From contig NC_089444.1 of NCBI RefSeq assembly GCF_026210795.1, positions 3,090,501-3,154,500 of the forward strand: a DNA stretch of 64,000 bases. The letters run 5' to 3'. Positions 60,078-64,000 of the stretch are shown here, one piece after another. A program made the position numbers and the translations under genes. How positions within the stretch are numbered: position 1 is the stretch's first letter; every line of letters begins with the position of its first letter. This DNA comes from Rhizophagus irregularis. Lineage: Eukaryota; Glomeromycota; Glomeromycetes; Glomerales; Glomeraceae. A model generated the notes under the pieces. That model saw nothing but the letters and a program-made list of their open reading frames with translations. It had not been told where the DNA came from and made no database searches.

Positions 60078-60171
60078 AAATAGAGATCAGACTACTCGAA
60101 AAAATCTAAGTTGCTGAGATAAATATAACAACGCAAACGCGCCAGTCACGTGAGCGGTAACGAGGACATCA

Positions 60172-61186
60172 ACTCCCCCAGCGTAACCATCAAAAAAAGC
60201 TCGGGCACGTGATTCATGTGATTTGACTGCGGCTAAGTGTGGCTGAAATTGCAATACGCAGTTATTGCTAAATTAACTTCCTAAAGTCAACACTAACTCC
60301 AAAAGTAAAATTTTCAGCCTAAACTAACCTTCCTTACCTAACCCTAAGATACTCCAATGTCTACGTTATTTTCAAGGATAAGTATTTCCGCCTTCCTTAC
60401 CCTAACCCTAAGAAATTCCAACATTTACGTTATCTTCAAAAATATGTATTTCCGCCTAAAACAACTTTCCTTACCCTAACCCTAAGATACTCCAACGTCA
60501 ATGTTATCTTCAAAGATAAGTATTTCAGCCTAAAGTAACTTTCCTTACCCTAAGATACTCCACTCCAAAGATGATTGCTTGAGAATATAATGAAATTTTA
60601 TAGATGTTTATTCATAAGAGTAAAACAAATTCTTTTAAATTAATAAATTATTGTAATTATTTTATTTAATATTAATTTGACAATAAAATTTATTCAATTT
60701 TAATTTATTAAAATACATTAATTTAAAATAAATTATTTTAAATAATGAGTGCTATCAATATGCCTTCCATGTTAATGGCATGGTTCACTTATTTTGCCTT
60801 ACTAATTTTTGATGCAGACTAGTTTTGCTTTTCTAGAAGAGAAGGTAGCATTAATTAGGCTGTCAAATAACAGTTGCAAATTAGTTTGTTGAACTGGTAT
60901 TATTGCTTACTTGGTGATTTCCAAGATATTAGGTTTATTCTACAGGTTTCATATATTTCTGCAAGTAGCTATTGTAAATAAAATAAGCCAACTCTTTTTT
61001 TTAAAATAAAAATTTGTATTCTTTGGTATTGGTAATGTAGACGCGAAAAGAAAGGAAAAGCTTAAATAATAGCTTAAATAATACGCGATAAATATTTAAA
61101 TGCCACTAACTGCGCCGTATGTAACAAAATCACATGCCCAAAAATCACATGCCCGAGCTTTTTTTGATGGTGTTACTGGGGAAGAT
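60172..61186. mobile_element. 1.0-kb non-autonomous element, 11-bp duplication (MULE-like)
   Basis: Inverted ends of about 45 bp share CATCAAAAAAAGCTCGGGCA and GTGATT; outside lies the same CGAGGACATCA (60161-60171 and 61187-61197). The length of the duplication points to a Mutator-like mechanism. The inside contains tandem units with CCCTAACCCTAAG and no transposase. Its ends differ from those of the 13-kb MULE, so it belongs to another subfamily. Confidence 0.75.
60320..60560. repeat. Tandem repeat with CCCTAA words
   Basis: Three to four units of about 65 bp: TTCCTTACCCTAACCCTAAG, then ATACTCCAACGT, TTATCTTCAAAGATAAGTAT and TTCCGCCTAAA. CCCTAACCCTAA equals two telomere-type hexamers, but only two in a row. 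Confidence 0.7.
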
Positions 61187-61432
61187 CGAGGACATCACAC
61201 TCTCTAGGGTAATGTGGTATTGTGGTAAGATTTTACCAGATTTACCATTAACATGTGACATAAAGTTCTAAAGTTGTGGGACAAGCATAATCACGTGCTA
61301 AAAGTCATATTAGTATTGCAAACCATTACATCATTATAACATAATCAACTATATAATAGACTAACCGATCAGTTGTTTATAAGGGGTGAATAAAAAAAAT
61401 ATTTTATAAATATTTCTCTCTCAATAAACAAA

Positions 61433-62135
61433 ATGGTTGACGGCAACATACCTAATAACGGTAACATACTTAATAACGGTAACTCACCTAATAATGGTAA
61501 CGTACTTAAAGATTTTTAGTGTATGTAGTAATTTTCAATTTTATTAATGACTACCATTATTGTCATTTCAGTACAACTCTCTCCGGACCTTCAGAAAGTC
61601 CTCGACAGTTTGACTCCTAGACAGAGAATGAGATATGAAGCATCTCAATCAAAAATTGATATATTGGAGATAATCTTAGATGAACGAAATAAATCAGTAT
61701 GTTTATTTCTGTTTTATTAGGACTTAGACTTCACTCTTACACTGACAAGTTTTTTCGTCGGTTTTTATTTCCTACCAAACCATATAGGAAGTCTGGTGGG
61801 AATTAATTACGGTGGTAATATACGCAGCAATTACTATTTCTCTTACTGTTGTGAATGTACGCTATTTCAATACTGATGATTCTACAAAAGCCTTTTCCAT
61901 TATTATAAGTTGTATTTATTATATGGTCAAGATTATTGTTATGGGGATAAAGGTGGAAATTAATGGGTTTATTTATAATAAAATTTATGCTTTTATTATT
62001 ATAGCTCCAATAATGGTAGGATTATTAGTTGCAGTGACTCTGGGCATTTATGTCCAGTCGCCTTTAATCACAACTAAATTCATTAATGTTGGGTTGGAAA
62101 TGTCGAAAGTTTTCATTTCATTGATTGCTCGCTGA
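61433..62135 (+). CDS. Three-exon membrane protein with Asn-Gly repeat start
   Basis: Exons 61433-61496, 61572-61696 and 61788-62135 give 178 residues. The start has repeated NNGN units (GNIPNNGNILNNGNSPNNG), then a soluble helical part (LSPDLQKVLDSLTPRQRMR). Two to four hydrophobic segments follow: about residues 68-85 (LITVVIYAAITISLTVV), 95-112, and 125-145 (IYAFIIIAPIMVGLLVAVTL). The final exon is joined at CATATAG. I do not recognise a family. All joins keep the phase and the frame is open; splice ends are GTAACG/TTTCAG and GTATGT/TATAG. The N-terminal repeats each contain GGTAAC, so alternative donors are possible. Confidence 0.65.
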
Positions 62136-62958
62136 TCTAAGAATTTGGTTTTCACTGCTTAGATTAGTTTTCGCTGCTAGTAAACTAAATTAAACTAAAT
62201 TTAATAATGTAACAAACACTTGTAATGTCGCTAGTCGCTACATATAATTGATTACATAATTTTTATTTGAAATTATCTTCTTTATTCAGTGAGTTTTGGT
62301 TAAGTATTTTTATTTCAATACAGAATCTCAAAAATCTAATTTGAAGAAAATGCACCATCTGCTCCTCAGCTTAGGTGAGCATACGGGCTGCGTACCATCT
62401 ACATCTCAGGTAAGTACTCCGCCTATACCTCAAACTTCAAAAACATCCAAAATTTCTCCTTACTTCCTGAAAGTAACTATCAAAAGGGAAGTATAAACGC
62501 CAAAAAGTTATTAATTTATTATTATCAATTCAAGAAAGTGCGTTACTTAGAACTAAGTTATTTTAATATATATCTCAACATGTTTAAATCTAAAGTTCGG
62601 CATAGATAAGGAAGGTGAACATCAAGTGAATATATTTGGTTCCGTAATCTCTATATATGCAGAAAGAAGTATGGGTGTTTGCATGACGAATGATGGATTG
62701 AGTTAAAGAAATAAAGACTATCATATACTTTGCGATGAAATCAAAAAACCTGGAATCTCAAAAATTGTATTCCGAATCAAGTCCGGATAACTTAAAAGTT
62801 TTCCATCAAAAGTATAGCAGTAGTGGCATGCCTATACATCATTTACAAAGCAACATCATATACTAACTAATAGAATATCTTATCAAAAAAAATCCGACTC
62901 ACCGATTTCCAATTTTTTTTTTTAAATTACGTTAAGCATATCATTTTATAAACTGCAG
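62136..62958. other. Intergenic or unresolved exon
   Basis: A short exon-like piece (about 62321-62409, between a TACAG acceptor and CAG/GTAAGT donor) is open in one frame (MHHLLLSLGEHTGCVPST) but has no identified partners. The rest is AT-rich without a gene. Confidence 0.3.
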
Positions 62959-63376
62959 ATGAACTTAAATATGCTCAAGAGGAAACGGAAGGTAGATGAA
63001 AACTTCGACTCAGAGTATGGGTATGTTTATGGTATCGTCATGACAGGTAAGATTTGCTCCGGCATGATTTTCCCCTCCTTTGAAGCATTAGCTTCTGCGA
63101 GAAATAAAAAAACATAAATATATTTTTTTCATTGCTAACTGATATCCCAAAATCTCTGATTGAGGATTTTTTATGCAAACAGCAACCGATTGGTATTTAA
63201 TCCCGCATAGCATCGAGGCCATCTACTATACAATCAAGGCTGAATATCGAATCTCACTAACAGAAGACGCCATCAAAGATCCAACTGACTTGTGCAAGAA
63301 CGTGAAGAGGATTTTAAGGGTTATAGTAGGCTTGTTAAAGGATAGGGTAAAAGCTAGTGAGGAACCCGCCGTGTAG
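62959..63376 (+). pseudogene. C-terminal fragment of an unknown Rhizophagus-type family
   Basis: Exon-like 62959-63046 follows a CTGCAG acceptor and ends at a GTAAGA donor; the next exon 63183-63376 is in phase and ends TAG. Translation: ENFDSEYGYVYGIVMT, ATDWYLIPHS, YRISLTEDAIKD, then LCKNVKRILRVIVGLLKDRV and a short acidic tail. I associate this with an expanded uncharacterised family in these fungi. The preceding part (ELKYAQEETE) is one frame off at about 62993, where a TGA follows, so a one-base shift has broken the join. No upstream exons were found. Confidence 0.45.
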
Positions 63377-64000
63377 AAGGGTCTGAAGAGATAATCAAGA
63401 AAAAATAAGCATGTATAGTAGCATAGTAAAATTCTTCATGTATCACGGGCAAAGTCCCCCGAACCTTTGTATTTATTTTACTTCTTACTTCTATTATCTG
63501 TAACGGGCGTAAATGACCCGATTTGTATTTATTTTTTATCTTGTTATCTGTATTAATATAACATTATTTTTACGATCATATACTCGAAAACACGCACACG
63601 CGTTTTAAAAATCAAAATAAAGCTTAAATGGATAGCGGGTGTATAAAGCATAAAATATGCCTGCCCGCCCCTAGACGTTTAAGAGTTAGTCTTTCAGCCT
63701 TACGATCAATCCAAGCTAACATGTTGATAATTAGTGATATTATTCGCTAATTTTTAATGCCTCACTTTTAAGAATAACCTTACGATCCAGCCTCATAATA
63801 TAATTAGTTGTAAATACGATCACAATTAATAAATGACGCAAAGATATAGATAATAGATTGTTAAATGATCATACACTAAACTACAAAATATAACTTTAAA
63901 CTGATTTTTATGTCATTGAGCGTATTTTAGTTTATTATGTTCAAATCGGTCTTTTATAGACAAAAAATGATATTCTTTAATTTAGAATTTTGATGAAAAT
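63377..64000. other. Intergenic, short direct repeat
   Basis: 63446-63545 has two related units of about 70 bp (CACGGGCAAAGTCCCCCGAA and AACGGGCGTAAATGACCCGA, each followed by TTTGTATTTATTTT). No gene seen. Confidence 0.5.

Noticed and set aside
60320-60560. True interstitial telomere
   Set aside because: Only two CCCTAA units occur together, separated by unrelated 50-bp sequence in a tandem repeat of a mobile element.

Overview
The window looks like a stretch of an arbuscular mycorrhizal (Glomeromycotina, Rhizophagus-like) fungal genome. The reasons are a very AT-rich background with short AT-rich GT-AG introns, a tandem BTB-BACK-TLDc family, a restriction-endonuclease/kinase fusion of Crinkler type, several uncharacterised families I associate with Rhizophagus, and dense decaying hAT, Mutator-like (MULE), LINE and Ty3/gypsy sequence. 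The genus is inferred from these families; no database search was run.

Layout. 1-7.8 kb is mostly gene-poor, with one small two-exon secreted-protein gene (minus, 2194-2415) and a broken gypsy integrase fragment near 6.9 kb. 8.1-10.4 kb holds about 20 very short GC-richer segments on the minus strand, each between a T-run/TTGTAG acceptor and a GTAAG-like donor, with related AT-rich introns between them; I read this as a micro-exon gene or its relic. Directly upstream on the same strand is a 276-residue multi-pass membrane protein (10781-11611). 16.9-22.5 kb and 47.8-49.4 kb carry three BTB-BACK-TLDc genes, all plus strand and all behind the same 15-bp AAATTTAGTCACGTG box; the first two copies are broken and the third is intact. 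Two further box copies have no gene behind them. A dead LINE (RNase H plus zinc-knuckle end) lies between copies 1 and 2.

25.1-40.7 kb is a nested transposon complex. A minus-strand multi-exon gene is split inside an exon by a 13.2-kb MULE (26071-39273) with terminal inverted repeats and an 11-bp target duplication. The MULE transposase gene is itself split into 26427-28119 and 37359-38952. Between those halves sit two almost identical hAT elements in inverted orientation, a 1.06-kb non-autonomous hAT element with an intact 8-bp target duplication, and an OB-fold-like gene. The 8-bp target duplications of the two hAT elements are exchanged between them, which implies that the DNA between them was flipped after insertion, in the genome or in the assembly.

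40.7-47.8 kb is gene-poor with several MITEs and a tandem pair of 104-bp units holding a hairpin with compensatory changes. 52.6-54.1 kb is a Crinkler-type nuclease/kinase pseudogene with two frameshifts. 54.8-59.0 kb is a tandem segmental duplication; each copy has a tiny three-exon gene for a secreted precursor with Lys-Arg (Kex2-type) sites, and one copy received a MITE whose empty site is preserved in the other. 59.4-63.4 kb has broken fragments of other families, two more MITE-type elements and an intact three-exon membrane-protein gene (61433-62135). Splice sites and reading phases were worked out by eye; RNA evidence is needed for all spliced models.
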